This document shows, piece by piece, positions 45,072 to 56,112 of a stretch of 64,000 bases of DNA. Source of the stretch: Paenibacillus polymyxa M1. GTDB taxonomy: Bacteria; Bacillota; Bacilli; Paenibacillales; Paenibacillaceae. The notes under the pieces are model-generated. The model worked only from the letters and a program-made list of their open reading frames with translations. It was not told the DNA's origin and ran no database searches. The position numbers and the translations under genes were made by a program. The stretch spans positions 4,374,501 to 4,438,500 of the forward strand of contig NC_017542.1 of assembly GCF_000237325.1 (NCBI RefSeq), written 5' to 3'. Within the stretch, counting starts at the first letter, position 1. Every line of letters begins with the position of its first letter.

Positions 45072-47705
45072 TTATCCTTGTGAGGCTGCTGACACCAATT
45101 CATGCGCACGTTGAAGTGCTTCGTCCAGCTTGCTGGCATCCTTACCCCCGGCTTGCGCCATGTCAGGTCGTCCGCCGCCACCGCCGCCGCATACGGCCGC
45201 AATTTCTTTCACGAGCTTACCTGCATGAAGTCCCGTCTTGGTATGCTCAGCCGGGACAACAACGACAAAATTAACTTTGTCGTCCATTGCAGCGCCTAGC
45301 GCCAGCACAGCTGCAGGGAGCTTACTTTTCAGCTCATCAGCAATTGCACGCAGCGCATCCATGCTGGAGGCCTGCACGCGTGCAGCCAACAACTGCACTC
45401 CGCCAGCTTGCACGACTTGATCAGTCAGCTGACCCGCCTCAATAGCGCTCAACTTGCTTTGCAGTGATTCATTTTCACGACTGAGGTCTTTAATTTGTTG
45501 CTGCAAAGATTCGATGCGTTTTGGCACCTCGGACAGCTTGGATTTAACAAGCCCAGCCGACACCTTCAACAGCTCTAATTGACCTTCCATATACTCAAAA
45601 CCAAAACGTCCGGTCACTGCTTCAATACGACGTACACCTGACCCGATGCCGCTCTCGCTGACAAGCTTGAACAAACCAATTTGCGAAGTATTGCTGACAT
45701 GACATCCTCCGCACAGTTCGATACTGTAATCGCCAACCTTAACGACCCGTACGATATCACCATATTTCTCACCAAACAGTGCCATCGCTCCAAGAGCTTT
45801 GGCTTCGTCAATCGGTTTCAGTTCAATCGTCACATTCAGTTGGCTCCAGATGGCACGGTTAACCCGCAGTTCAATATCCGCCAGCTCTTCTGGAGTAATG
45901 CTACCAAAATGGGAGAAGTCAAAACGCAGACGCCCAGGTTCTACCAAGGAACCCGCCTGATTGACATGGTCACCCAGCACTTCTTTAAGCGCTTTGTGAA
46001 GCAAATGCGTAGCCGTATGGTTTTTCTCAATTTCTCCACGTGAAGCTTGATCTACTTCAGCTTTTACCGTATCGCCTACGTTCAGCTCACCAGCCTCTAC
46101 AACGACTTGATGCACATGCTGACCTTGCGGCGCCTTGAACAGCCCTTCAACCTTCGCGGTTACCGTTCCGCCACGCAGTAAGCCATGGTCACTCACTTGC
46201 CCGCCGCTTTCGGCATAGAAAGGAGTCACATCCAGCACGACCTGACAGGACTGTCCTTCACTAACACTCTCCACCAGCATATCATCATATACAATTGCCA
46301 CAATTTTGGACTCAGTTACGAGGTCATTATATCCAACAAAATCACTTTTAACCGCCAGATCAGACAAAGCTCCGCCCTGAATCTTCATGCTGGCATTATC
46401 TTGATGAGCATCGCGCGCACGTTGACGCTGTTCCTGCATCGCTTCATCAAAGCCTTCACGGTCTACTTTCAAGCCCTGCTCGTCCGCATAATCCTCTGTG
46501 AGGTCGAATGGGAACCCGTACGTATCATATAGCTTGAAAGCATCTGCTCCGCTAATGACGTTGCGGCCTTCGGCCTTTGCCTGAGCACTGATATCAGCCA
46601 AAATAGCTAATCCGTCTGTCAATGTTTCATGGAAACGCTCTTCTTCTGTTTTAATCACTTTGATGATGAAATCCCGCTTGTCCACGACCTCAGGGTAGTA
46701 TACGCCCATGATATCCCCAACGGTTTCCACCAGTTCAAACATAAATGGACGATTCATGCCCAACATTTTTCCATAGCGAACAGCCCGGCGCAGCAAACGG
46801 CGAATGACGTAACCTCGTCCTTCATTAGAAGGAAGTACACCGTCACCAATCGCGAAAGTCACGGTACGAACATGGTCAGCAATGACCTTGAGAGCCACAT
46901 CACTGTCCACATTGTCGTTATATTTAACTCCTGCCATGGCAGCCGTTTTCTGGATTAGTGGCTGGAAGATATCCGTATCGAAGTTGGAATCCACATTTTG
47001 CAAAATGGATGCAAAACGCTCCAAACCAGCTCCTGTATCTATATTTTTATTGGGAAGCGGCGTGTAGCTGCCATCTTTGTTATGGTTGAATTGTGAGAAT
47101 ACGAGGTTCCACACTTCCAGATAACGCTCATTTTCTCCCCCTGGATACATTTCAGGGTCCGTCATGTCGCTGCCGTAGGCTTCGCCACGATCATAAAAAA
47201 TTTCCGTACAAGGTCCGCAAGGGCCTTCACCGATATCCCAGAAATTGTCTTCCAGTTTGATGATACGTTCAGCCGGAAGTCCAACTTTTTCATTCCACAG
47301 CTTGTACGCTTCTTCATCCTCAGGATATACCGTTACAGCCAGACGTTCTGGATCAAAGCCGATCCATTTCGGGTCTGTCAGAAACTCCCACGCCCATGTG
47401 ATGACTTCTTCCTTGAAATAGTCGCCAATAGAAAAGTTCCCAAGCATTTCGAAAAACGTATGATGACGGCGCGTTTTACCGACATTTTCAATGTCGTTCG
47501 TCCGAATACATTTTTGCGAATTGGCGATACGTGGATTTTCTGGTTTTACGCGTCCGTCAAAATAAGGCTTAAGCGGCGCCATACCCGCATTAATCCATAG
47601 CAGGGAAGGATCTTTGTGTGGAACAAGCGGTGCGCTTGGTTCAATCACATGTCCCTTACTTTCAAAAAACTCCAGCCATTTGGAGCGGATTTCACTAGCT
47701 TTCAT
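45072..47705 (-). CDS. alaS: Alanine-tRNA ligase
   Basis: 877 residues, standard length. The class II catalytic core has [22 protein letters not shown] and the motif 2 region [14 protein letters not shown]. The editing domain carries HTATHLLH and, further on, CGGCHVSNT, the zinc/editing set. The C-terminal C-Ala domain includes [15 protein letters not shown]. It charges tRNA-Ala and clears mischarged Ser/Gly. AGGAGG lies before ATG 47705, and a T-box leader with its own promoter precedes it, so expression responds to uncharged tRNA-Ala. Confidence 0.98.
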   Translation of the reverse strand: MKASEIRSKWLEFFESKGHVIEPSAPLVPHKDPSLLWINAGMAPLKPYFDGRVKPENPRIANSQKCIRTNDIENVGKTRRHHTFFEMLGNFSIGDYFKEEVITWAWEFLTDPKWIGFDPERLAVTVYPEDEEAYKLWNEKVGLPAERIIKLEDNFWDIGEGPCGPCTEIFYDRGEAYGSDMTDPEMYPGGENERYLEVWNLVFSQFNHNKDGSYTPLPNKNIDTGAGLERFASILQNVDSNFDTDIFQPLIQKTAAMAGVKYNDNVDSDVALKVIADHVRTVTFAIGDGVLPSNEGRGYVIRRLLRRAVRYGKMLGMNRPFMFELVETVGDIMGVYYPEVVDKRDFIIKVIKTEEERFHETLTDGLAILADISAQAKAEGRNVISGADAFKLYDTYGFPFDLTEDYADEQGLKVDREGFDEAMQEQRQRARDAHQDNASMKIQGGALSDLAVKSDFVGYNDLVTESKIVAIVYDDMLVESVSEGQSCQVVLDVTPFYAESGGQVSDHGLLRGGTVTAKVEGLFKAPQGQHVHQVVVEAGELNVGDTVKAEVDQASRGEIEKNHTATHLLHKALKEVLGDHVNQAGSLVEPGRLRFDFSHFGSITPEELADIELRVNRAIWSQLNVTIELKPIDEAKALGAMALFGEKYGDIVRVVKVGDYSIELCGGCHVSNTSQIGLFKLVSESGIGSGVRRIEAVTGRFGFEYMEGQLELLKVSAGLVKSKLSEVPKRIESLQQQIKDLSRENESLQSKLSAIEAGQLTDQVVQAGGVQLLAARVQASSMDALRAIADELKSKLPAAVLALGAAMDDKVNFVVVVPAEHTKTGLHAGKLVKEIAAVCGGGGGGRPDMAQAGGKDASKLDEALQRAHELVSAASQG

Positions 47706-47711
47706 ATAAGT

Positions 47712-47981
47712 AGCCTCCTAATTATGGTGTCACTGGTTTCTGGCACAGGCCATAAAAAATAGAAAAACGCCCCTGAACGGATCAGGGACGATTGTATCGC
47801 GGTACCACCCTGGTTATCGCCGTCCCCTCTGTACGAAATGCCACATGTGCAAGCGCACACCAACATCTGCTTAACGGACGATCGATCGCCTTGTTTTCAC
47901 TGGTAACGGGAGCATCCCGGCGGGTTCAGCCCGCACTCCGAAATGAGCTTTCCCTACTGGATAAACACATTTAAACATACT
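47712..47981 (-). ncRNA. T-box riboswitch of alaS
   Basis: The minus strand carries GGGTGGTACCGCG (complement of 47797-47810), the T-box sequence that pairs with the tRNA acceptor end. Directly after it the stem CGTCCCTGA / TCAGGGGCG (47768-47790) followed by TTTTTC is the terminator; the T-box itself is the alternative antiterminator arm. The upstream part includes several GC hairpins compatible with stems I-III. I could not place the specifier codon with certainty, but adjacency to alaS implies alanine. Confidence 0.92.
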
Positions 47982-47987
47982 CAATTC

Positions 47988-48016
47988 AGTATATCCGTGT
48001 CATTTAGCCGTGTCAA
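47988..48016 (-). promoter_or_regulatory. Sigma-A promoter of the alaS T-box transcript
   Basis: Minus strand TTGACA (48011-48016) and TATACT (47988-47993) with a 17-base spacer. This is a near-consensus promoter and puts the transcript start near 47981, giving a leader of about 275 bases. Confidence 0.85.
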
Positions 48017-48055
48017 CGCGATTTCAGACAGCATGCATCCGGGATATAGACGAAA

Positions 48056-49123
48056 TTAGATTGTTTTTCGCTTCACGTAATATGCAAAAAAATGCTGAAG
48101 CCCTACCTTCAAAACAGCCATCACTGGAACTGCCAAGATCAAGCCAGCAATTCCCGCAATTTCCCCACCGACTAGCAGAGCGAAAATAATGGCTAGCGGA
48201 TGCAGATGCAGCGTTCGTCCCACCACCTGAGGAGAGATTACATTACTTTCTAACACTTGAATACAGGCATTAACGACTACCACTAAAAGCACCATTTTTA
48301 AAGAAACCGTAGAAGCCATAATTACTGCCGGTGCAGCGCCCAAAAAGGGGCCCAAATATGGAACAATATTAAAAAGAGCCACAACTCCGGCCAGCAACAG
48401 CGCATAAGGCATGCCAATCAGCATATATCCAATATACGCCATTACGCCAATAATGACGCACACCAGCAATTGGCCCCTGACATAGTTGCCAAGCGCCTGA
48501 TCAATTTCCTTAAGCACCGATACAATCGCCTTACGACGAGAACGCGGGAGATAAGAAACAATCGTCCGTTCAAACACGTCAAAATCCTTTAAAATATAAA
48601 AAATGAGAAAAGGTACGATGAACACATTAAACAACATGTTGATCATCCCACCGATGTTGTCCATAAAGGTAGAAATCCCAGTAGCCATCCGATTCTCCAG
48701 TTGGAAAAACCATTGATTCATCCCCGTACGCACCCCTTGGGGTAAAATACCGCTGTCCATATTCGTCATTAGTCCCTGTGCATGCATGGTCAGCTCTGGC
48801 AGATGCTCATTCAGCTCATCCAGTTGTTCAATGAACATCGGAATCAGATTCATCAGGATCACAATAAGACTGGCCAAAAACACAGCGTAAATAAGCAGTA
48901 CAGCTACACTACGAGGCACCTTTCGACCGCCCAGCATACTCACTACAGGATTAAGTACATAGGAGATGATCATCGCTACCGCAAACGGAGCAATGATTGT
49001 TTTCAGAAATTCATACAAATGCAAAAACAAAGGTCTCAGCAGCCAGATAAAATATAGAATGACAAGTCCCAGCAGCGTCCATATGCCGTACCGGAACAGT
49101 CTACTTTTCGTTAATTGGTCCAT
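48056..49123 (-). CDS. AI-2E/UPF0118 family permease, second paralogue
   Basis: 355-residue polytopic membrane protein with the same plan as the permease at 34570: N-terminal spans (about 13-32, 37-58, 66-88), a soluble helical insert (about 95-150), then spans including FLIFYILKDFDVFERTIVSYLPR and the family pattern YALLLAGVVALFNIVPYLGPFLGAAPAV. In B. subtilis the yrrI gene of this family sits upstream of alaS in the same order, so this is probably the yrrI orthologue. Substrate unknown. Confidence 0.88.
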   Translation of the reverse strand: MDQLTKSRLFRYGIWTLLGLVILYFIWLLRPLFLHLYEFLKTIIAPFAVAMIISYVLNPVVSMLGGRKVPRSVAVLLIYAVFLASLIVILMNLIPMFIEQLDELNEHLPELTMHAQGLMTNMDSGILPQGVRTGMNQWFFQLENRMATGISTFMDNIGGMINMLFNVFIVPFLIFYILKDFDVFERTIVSYLPRSRRKAIVSVLKEIDQALGNYVRGQLLVCVIIGVMAYIGYMLIGMPYALLLAGVVALFNIVPYLGPFLGAAPAVIMASTVSLKMVLLVVVVNACIQVLESNVISPQVVGRTLHLHPLAIIFALLVGGEIAGIAGLILAVPVMAVLKVGLQHFFAYYVKRKTI

Positions 49124-49251
49124 TTTGTGCCCCCTTACCGGACTAGCCTCCTTTAAGTATATGCCTGTACCTCTAGTTTAATCCTTCCCGCCAGTCTAAG
49201 GTGTTCCATAAATAACCATTGTGAAAAATTGATGAAAATGGATGAAAACAA

Positions 49252-49279
49252 TAAACAAAGTCATTCGATCTGACGATAT
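49252..49279 (+). promoter_or_regulatory. Sigma-D (motility) promoter of the chemoreceptor gene
   Basis: TAAA (49252-49255), a 16-base spacer and GACGATAT (49272-49279). The -10 differs from the sigma-D consensus GCCGATAT at one base. It reads into the chemoreceptor starting at 49335, the class of gene normally controlled by sigma-D. Confidence 0.65.
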
Positions 49280-49334
49280 AAGTACAAAGCACTATCCTAA
49301 GCTTTCACATTTCTGAAACATCGGGGGTCGTTAC

Positions 49335-51308
49335 ATGAACTTAAAAATGAAGCTTATTCTTCTTTTCACTTGCATTGTAATCGTTGCAGCCGGGCCTTTA
49401 TCCGTCATTAGCATGACAAGCGTTAAAAATCAGGCCAATCATGATATCCAAGAGCTTATGAACAGCAAAGCTTCCGAAACCGTGAATCAGCTCAACGGAT
49501 GGACAGGCGGCAAAGCTGAAATTATCGAAACATTAGCTGCGAGTCTGGAATCCAGTGATATTTCATCAGATGCCAAAATAGCATCTCTGAAAGCAGCTTT
49601 CCAAAACTATAAGGATCAAAATATTTCCAACATTTATGCAGGCTATGAGGATGGTTCTTACTGGGATGGATCTGGCTGGTTTGAAGCAAATTATGATCCT
49701 CGCGCTCGCCCGTGGTACAAGGATGCCAAAACCAAGGGAGAAATGTATTATTCATCACCTTACACTGACGCAGGCAGTAATGACTTCACCATTTCCATCG
49801 CTAAACCGCTCAAGGATGCGAACGGCTCTATCACCGGGGTAGTCAGCGAAGATATTATGCTCAACGATATGACAAGAATGATTCAAAGCATAAATCTGAA
49901 CGGATTGGGCTACGCATTTCTGATTGACCAAAAGGGAGTCGTAATCGCGCATCCAGATAACAAGCTGGCTGGCAAAAACCTCAAGGAAACCCCCGAGTTA
50001 GGATCATCGACCGCGACCCTGCTCAGCGCAGCTTCGGGAAAAACAGACTATAGCTACAATGGCAGTGACCGTCAGCTTTATTTTAAAAAAATGCCTAGCA
50101 CAGGCTGGATTGTAGGCCTGTCTATTTCCAAAGATATAGCTTTTCAGGAGTATTACTCCACTCGTAATCAGTTGATTATTACTGTTGCTATCATTTTAGT
50201 CGTTGCTATGCTGCTGGCGACCTGGGCGGCAAACAACTTTATCAAGCCGATTCGCAGACTCCAAGCTAATGTCAAACGGATAGCTGAAGGCGATATGACC
50301 GCCCGTGTGGATATTAAGGGTAAAGATGAAATTGCCAGCCTGGGGACAGATTTTAACCTCATGTCAGACAATCTCACTCACCTGTTGCGTAAGGTATCAG
50401 ATACAGCTAGCGATGTCAGTTCCGCTTCCCATGATATGCATCAACACGCCAAAGATACGGGAACTATTGCCTCACAAATTTCCAGTGCAGTACAGGAGCT
50501 GGCTCAAGGAGCAAGCGACCAAGCTGAGGCCGTATATTCCGGTTCTGAAAAGCTGACACACATGACAGGCTCCATCAACCAGATTGGCGAAAGTGTCAAA
50601 CGGACCCAAACTGCTGTATTCGAAACAGATTCTGCTGTACTGGCCGGATATGAAACGGCAGAGCGCCAAGCGAAACTGGCAGCCGAGTCCAGACAAACGA
50701 CCACTGCGGCAGGAGAGGCGGTAGATTCACTCACGTTGAAAACTCAGGATATTGAGCGGCTGGCCGGAGCCATCCACGATATCGCCGCACAAACAAACCT
50801 GCTGGCCCTCAATGCATCCATCGAAGCGGCACGGGCCGGGGAACACGGACGGGGTTTTGCCGTCGTCGCGGGCGAAGTGAGAAAGCTAGCCGAACAAGCG
50901 GGCAATTCCAGTGACAATATCATGAGTAAGCTGGAAGAAATTAAAATTGCGGGAGTACAAAGCGCAGAGGAAATGAAGAAGGCTCTTGCTGTAACTGTAG
51001 AACAGGAGCATGCTGCCATTGCAACGAGACAGGCGTTTGAATCCATACGTGGCGCTTCTCAACACATGCTTGCCCAAATTGAAGACGTTTCTGCTGCAGC
51101 AGATCATCTCCGTGTGAATGCCGGACATATTTCCGATGTCATCTCCAGCGTTGTTGCTGTCTCTGAGCAAAGTGCAGCATCTACTGAGGAAGTAGCTTCT
51201 TCAGTACAAGAACAAGGTCATGCTATGAACAATATTGCCGACCTTTCTGCCAAACTTGATTCTCATGCAGATCTTCTATTGGAAGAGGTCAAACGCTTTA
51301 AATTGTAG
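49335..51308 (+). CDS. Methyl-accepting chemotaxis protein with amino-acid-type dCache sensor
   Basis: 657 residues: membrane segment 1 (about 7-27), extracellular dCache domain (about 30-275), membrane segment 2 ([20 protein letters not shown]), HAMP (about 300-355) and a signalling domain with the tip [23 protein letters not shown]. The sensor has Tyr120, Arg125, Trp127, Tyr128 (pattern YxxxxRxWY), Tyr143, Asp145 and Asp173, matching the residues that define amino-acid-binding dCache_1 sensors such as PctA. It should therefore sense one or more L-amino acids. The start ATG follows GGGGGTCG; a sigma-D promoter lies upstream. Confidence 0.93.
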   Translation: MNLKMKLILLFTCIVIVAAGPLSVISMTSVKNQANHDIQELMNSKASETVNQLNGWTGGKAEIIETLAASLESSDISSDAKIASLKAAFQNYKDQNISNIYAGYEDGSYWDGSGWFEANYDPRARPWYKDAKTKGEMYYSSPYTDAGSNDFTISIAKPLKDANGSITGVVSEDIMLNDMTRMIQSINLNGLGYAFLIDQKGVVIAHPDNKLAGKNLKETPELGSSTATLLSAASGKTDYSYNGSDRQLYFKKMPSTGWIVGLSISKDIAFQEYYSTRNQLIITVAIILVVAMLLATWAANNFIKPIRRLQANVKRIAEGDMTARVDIKGKDEIASLGTDFNLMSDNLTHLLRKVSDTASDVSSASHDMHQHAKDTGTIASQISSAVQELAQGASDQAEAVYSGSEKLTHMTGSINQIGESVKRTQTAVFETDSAVLAGYETAERQAKLAAESRQTTTAAGEAVDSLTLKTQDIERLAGAIHDIAAQTNLLALNASIEAARAGEHGRGFAVVAGEVRKLAEQAGNSSDNIMSKLEEIKIAGVQSAEEMKKALAVTVEQEHAAIATRQAFESIRGASQHMLAQIEDVSAAADHLRVNAGHISDVISSVVAVSEQSAASTEEVASSVQEQGHAMNNIADLSAKLDSHADLLLEEVKRFKL

Positions 51309-51341
51309 AACTAGCCATCTTCGCAAAATAGGATATACAAA

Positions 51342-51392
51342 AGAGGGTGCCCCCAGGCCAAAAGGCCTTTCGGGACACCCTCTCCATTTTTT
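51342..51392 (+). terminator. Terminator after the amino-acid chemoreceptor gene
   Basis: AGAGGGTGCCC (51342-51352) pairs with GGGACACCCTCT (51372-51383) with an inner AGGCC/GGCCT stem, then CCATTTTTTATT. Confidence 0.85.
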
Positions 51393-51486
51393 ATTAAGCA
51401 TGATCCAACCCACTAAGCTGTATTTTAAGCAATAGGTGGGAGATCACACCTCTTCATAAACAGCCTGTCCACTTTCCGAATCAAGC

Positions 51487-51717
51487 TTAGGAAGAAGCGT
51501 GAATTTGCGGCAAGTCCTGTTGTGCCATCTCATCTCCAAAGAATAAGTCGTCCAGCGAACTGAGCGTTCCATCCTCTTCCACTTGGTAGACAGACATTTT
51601 TTCACCATTCACTTGAAGTTCAATAAAGCATCCCCAGCAATAAAATTGATGGGAGCCAATTTTTCCGATATCTTTGGAATTACAATTCGGACATCTCAAT
51701 AAACTCACCCTATCCAT
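51487..51717 (-). CDS. Small zinc-ribbon protein
   Basis: 76 residues with four cysteines in two pairs, LRCPNCNSKDIGKIG and FYCWGCFIELQVNG, the spacing of a rubredoxin-like zinc ribbon (about residues 9-30). An acidic tail follows (SSLDDLFFGDEM). I do not recognise a named family. It overlaps the end of the PRC-barrel gene upstream by 8 bases, so the two are translated together and may act together. Confidence 0.7.
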   Translation of the reverse strand: MDRVSLLRCPNCNSKDIGKIGSHQFYCWGCFIELQVNGEKMSVYQVEEDGTLSSLDDLFFGDEMAQQDLPQIHASS

Positions 51718-52231
51718 TAACAGAATATATGGCTTTTTCCAGACGCTGCTCGCTTAACGGGGGAACCATAACAGCATTTTCCCCGATGGACATATCTTCG
51801 GTGCAGGGCAGCCATTTCCGCCCTTCTATAATATCCGATACAAAACCATCGCTGATTTCCAAGCCTATTATGTTATTGCCCATTTCCTGGTCAAAATAAA
51901 CATCCGAGATGTGCCCGAGCATAAGCCCTTCCTCTGTTAGCACGGATAAATCCTTCAGTTTACCGGGTCCAAGCAAGTACGTATGTTGTATATCATGGGC
52001 CTCTGTTTTACGGACGGCCTGCTGATTGCGAATCATGATCGCATCCTCACCATAGGCAACGATGTCATCCCAAGCCACCATTTTGACATGAGATGAAAAA
52101 AGACCTTTACCTTCTAGCTCAATCCCTGTAATTCGCCAATCAGCTGTCAACATAAAGTCATGTATTTTACCAATCTGCTTCCCGTCCTCGACATTGAAAA
52201 CAGCAAGTCCGATCATGTCTTGAAGCTTCAT
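51710..52231 (-). CDS. PRC-barrel domain protein (YrrD-like)
   Basis: 173 residues comprising two PRC-barrel units: residues about 1-75 (MKLQDMIGLAVFNVEDGKQIGKIHDFML) and about 88-165 (KDLSVLTEEGLMLGHISDVYFDQEMG). PRC-barrels are small beta-barrels found in RimM and photosynthetic reaction centres, often RNA- or protein-binding. B. subtilis yrrD is in the same neighbourhood (near yrrC, trmU and iscS), which supports the YrrD label. Function unknown. GGAGGGACCC lies upstream of the ATG. Confidence 0.82.
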   Translation of the reverse strand: MKLQDMIGLAVFNVEDGKQIGKIHDFMLTADWRITGIELEGKGLFSSHVKMVAWDDIVAYGEDAIMIRNQQAVRKTEAHDIQHTYLLGPGKLKDLSVLTEEGLMLGHISDVYFDQEMGNNIIGLEISDGFVSDIIEGRKWLPCTEDMSIGENAVMVPPLSEQRLEKAIYSVNG

Positions 52232-52367
52232 ATATCGGGTCCCTCCTCATTCTGCAATCCGAACGAAGGTGCGGTCCTTTTCCTACATGCCTGTCAGACC
52301 TTGCTTTTCGTTCATGCAATGAAATGGAAAACCGCCCCTCCCTTCTTACTAAAATGCGGAGAAATCC

Positions 52368-53519
52368 CTAGTTCCTAGTACGCAGCCGCTTCCATATGGT
52401 TTCAATTTTCTTGGCCGTGTATTCCATTTCTTCCGTAGTATTACCCAAACCGAAGCTAAACCGAATCGCTGAATTCAAAACATCTTCAGGAAGATCCATC
52501 GCCTGCAATACATGCGATAGCTCTAGAGACCCCGAAGTGCAGGCTGATCCACTGGCCGCTGCGATTCCTTCCATATCGAGATTCATCAGCATGGTCTCTG
52601 TACCAATGGCCGGAAAGCTAATATTTAGCACATTAGGCACAAAATATTCAGGATCACCGTTAATTATAAACTCATGGCTACCCAGAGAGCCTTCCAACGC
52701 TTTTAGCAACGTTTGGCGAAGAGCCATATCGTGTGCTCCTCGCTCCTCAATAGAAGCATTGGCAAGAGTTGCGGCTTTAGCCAGCCCAGCAATGCCGGCG
52801 ATATTTTCTGTTCCGGCACGGCGCTTCTTCTCCTGAAGTCCCCCATGCATTAGCGGCTGAATGCGTGTACCCCGACGGATATACAATGCACCCACCCCTT
52901 GCGGTCCGTTAATCTTATGGCCAGACACACTAAGTAAGTCAATCGGGAGGTTCCCGCAGTCGATGGATATATGCCCGAAGGCTTGAACTGCATCTACATG
53001 AAATATAATTCCATGCTCTCTCGCAATCTGTCCTACTTCTTGAACCGGCTGAATGACGCCCACCTCATTGTTGGCATACATCATGCTGATCAAAAAAGTA
53101 TCCGGGCGAATAGCTGCCTCAATATCCACAGGATTCACACGCCCAAAACCATTGACCGGGACATAGGTTACCTGGTATCCCGCTTTTTCCAGCTCATCGC
53201 AAGCATGAAGCACGGCGTGATGTTCAATCGCGGTTGTAATAATATGGCCGGAAGTACGACCATCTGCCGTAGCCGTCCCAAACAGGGCCAGATTATCACT
53301 CTCTGTCCCTCCGCTCGTAAATATAATTTCTTCAGGCTTGCAGCCCAAAGAGGCCGCAACGGCATCCCGCGCTGCGCTGACGGTGCGCTTGGCATCACGG
53401 CCAAAGGCATGAACGCTCGAAGCGTTGCCGAATTGACCGGTCATGATGTCCATCATAGTCTGCGCAACCTCAGGATGCATAGGAGTCGATGCGGCATGAT
53501 CCAGATAAATTCTGTTCAT
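52368..53519 (-). CDS. iscS: Cysteine desulfurase (IscS/YrvO type)
   Basis: PLP enzyme that takes sulfur from cysteine and donates it, here most likely to MnmA for tRNA thiolation. ATG 53519 (MNRIYLDHAASTP, 383 residues) has GAGGTGG 5 bases upstream; an upstream extension of 15 residues overlaps cymR and is rejected. The PLP lysine is in LLSVSGHKINGPQGVGALY, and the persulfide cysteine is in GSACTSGSLELSHVL. It follows cymR by 10 bases and faces divergent mnmA, the same cymR-yrvO-trmU grouping as in B. subtilis. Confidence 0.95.
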   Translation of the reverse strand: MNRIYLDHAASTPMHPEVAQTMMDIMTGQFGNASSVHAFGRDAKRTVSAARDAVAASLGCKPEEIIFTSGGTESDNLALFGTATADGRTSGHIITTAIEHHAVLHACDELEKAGYQVTYVPVNGFGRVNPVDIEAAIRPDTFLISMMYANNEVGVIQPVQEVGQIAREHGIIFHVDAVQAFGHISIDCGNLPIDLLSVSGHKINGPQGVGALYIRRGTRIQPLMHGGLQEKKRRAGTENIAGIAGLAKAATLANASIEERGAHDMALRQTLLKALEGSLGSHEFIINGDPEYFVPNVLNISFPAIGTETMLMNLDMEGIAAASGSACTSGSLELSHVLQAMDLPEDVLNSAIRFSFGLGNTTEEMEYTAKKIETIWKRLRTRN

Positions 53520-53529
53520 GTTATCCACC

Positions 53530-53949
53530 TCAAATGTAGAACATGTAATTATCCAATTCATCATGTTCTTGGTATGTGATCAAGTCCTTAAGTGTTGTAG
53601 AATCCAGCACTTCAGCAATGCTGTCACGAATTCGCAGCCAGAGCTGGCGTTTAGCCGGATCGTCTTCTTCCGTAAAATCGACCGGAGAAATCGGACCTTC
53701 CAGCACACGAATGATGTCTCCTGCTGTTACGCCTGACGGTTCATTCGCCAAAATATAACCGCCGTAAGCACCACGGATACTTTTTACCAAACCTGCATTA
53801 CGCAAAGGCGCAATGAGCTGTTCCAGATAATGCTCTGATAGCTGATTTTTTTCGGCAATACTTTTCAAAGAAGTTGGACCTTCGCCAAACCTGGCTGCAA
53901 GCTCCATCATAATGGTCAGACCGTAACGGCCTTTCGTTGATATTTTCAA
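53530..53949 (-). CDS. cymR: CymR, Rrf2-family cysteine metabolism repressor
   Basis: 139 residues from a TTG start at 53949 (MKISTKGRYGLTIMMEL). That start has GAGGTG 6 bases upstream and gives exactly the known N terminus; a longer frame from 53988 lacks a ribosome binding site. A winged helix is present (SLKSIAEKNQLSEHYLEQL as recognition region, KSIRGAYGGYILA as wing). None of the Fe-S cysteines of IscR-type proteins is present, which fits CymR. The C terminus ends YMFYI, as in Bacillus CymR. It represses cysteine uptake and synthesis genes, usually with CysK as partner. Confidence 0.94.
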   Translation of the reverse strand: MKISTKGRYGLTIMMELAARFGEGPTSLKSIAEKNQLSEHYLEQLIAPLRNAGLVKSIRGAYGGYILANEPSGVTAGDIIRVLEGPISPVDFTEEDDPAKRQLWLRIRDSIAEVLDSTTLKDLITYQEHDELDNYMFYI

Positions 53950-53974
53950 TTGTGGCACCTCGCTTATAGTAACA

Positions 53975-54023
53975 ATTCCGTTAAACACGCGGAATAATTG
54001 GAGTTGTAAACCTCTCTATTCCG
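53975..54023. promoter_or_regulatory. ATTCCG/CGGAAT dyad upstream of cymR, candidate autoregulatory site
   Basis: ATTCCG (53975-53980) and CGGAAT (53990-53995) are perfect inverted half-sites with 9 bases between, only 25 bases upstream of the cymR start. A further ATTCCG lies at 54018-54023. CymR sites in Bacillus contain ATTCC/GGAAT half-sites, so self-regulation is plausible. The rest of the 53996-54253 region shows no gene and must hold the two divergent promoters. Confidence 0.45.
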
Positions 54024-54235
54024 ATCCTAACCCTCAGCTTATGTTAACATATTAGGGCAGGTAAAGGGAAACATTACGGTAACAATCTTAAAAAAAGTTG
54101 CTTTCGAGCGATTAGGAACAGATTTAGCCCGTTTTATGTAGCTTTCTTGCATCGTTCGCCGTGTCATTTGTTCGTCCAAACATCGTAACTTATTATCGTT
54201 TATGTTACAATAGGTGGGTTCTACAACAATATTGA

Positions 54236-55375
<1,140 letters not shown>

Positions 55376-55410
55376 ATGAATGACTATTTTGCATTGATAT
55401 AGCAGGAATT

Positions 55411-55453
55411 AAAAAAGTCGTCTCTCCAGATTTATGGAGGGCGACTTTTTTTA
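55411..55453. terminator. Bidirectional terminator after mnmA
   Basis: AAAAAAGTCG...CGACTTTTTTT with an inner CTC-CCA/TGG-GAG pairing (55411-55453). A and T runs on both sides suit it to end mnmA and the convergent DinB gene. Confidence 0.88.
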
Positions 55454-55465
55454 TAAAAGATGTTT

Positions 55466-55919
55466 TTAGTTTATAACTTGTAAAGAATTCATAATCTGCT
55501 CTTTATGATGTCTGTCATGCTGGACAAACATCTCTTGTAAAAAGGTTTCCAAAGTGTACAGACTATTAGGAACTGGACGCATAAAATCCGATTCTGATAC
55601 CATTTGGAGTTTGGCAATCATTTGCTTACGCTGAGCAATAGCTTCATTTAGCAAATCATGTGGTTTCATAGTTCTACCGAACGCTACAGATGAATCATTG
55701 AATGTATGTACATCAGGATGCTCCTTGAGCATGACTTGTCCCTTATCGATAATCTGTATAAGCGCCTTAGTGAAGTTATTATCCCAGCCCATAATATGAC
55801 TGACCACATCTTGAATCGACCATTTACCTGCTATAGGTTCACAAGTTAACTCATCTGAGTACAGCAAGAAATGCAATCCATCCTTCTAAATCTTCAGAAA
55901 TCTTAGCTATCGTCGCCAA
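55466..55919 (-). pseudogene. DinB/YfiT-like protein with a frameshift near its 5' end
   Basis: The larger part (from about 55870 down) encodes a DinB-family four-helix protein (CEPIAGKWSIQDVVSHIMGW and QHDRHHKEQI, the His ligands of the family). That frame has no ribosome binding site or good start. Twenty residues in another frame, from TTG 55919 with AGGAGG 7 bases upstream (MATIAKISEDLEGWIAFL), look like the missing N terminus. Joining them needs a one-base shift near 55860-55870. This is either a broken gene or a sequence error. DinB proteins are metal-dependent enzymes of mostly unknown substrate, often thiol-linked. Confidence 0.65.
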
Positions 55920-56082
55920 GTGAATTCCTCCTATTGGATAGGATTAGCATGGATACTTAAGTACTACCAACACTTCTTTTTAACTTCATGCAAATAGTAG
56001 CTTCATTAAATACAACAATCAATAGCTTTTTTATTTTCATCATTTATTTTCCATTATCAAGTAGAACTCCTCATACAAAAAA

Positions 56083-56105
56083 AAGCCCAACTTTGGACTT
56101 CTAAA
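56083..56105 (-). terminator. Terminator after the putative immunity gene
   Basis: Minus strand AAGTCC-aaagtt-GGGCTT (56083-56100) followed by eight T. It lies 12 bases past the immunity gene stop. Confidence 0.75.
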
Positions 56106-56112
56106 ATAAACA

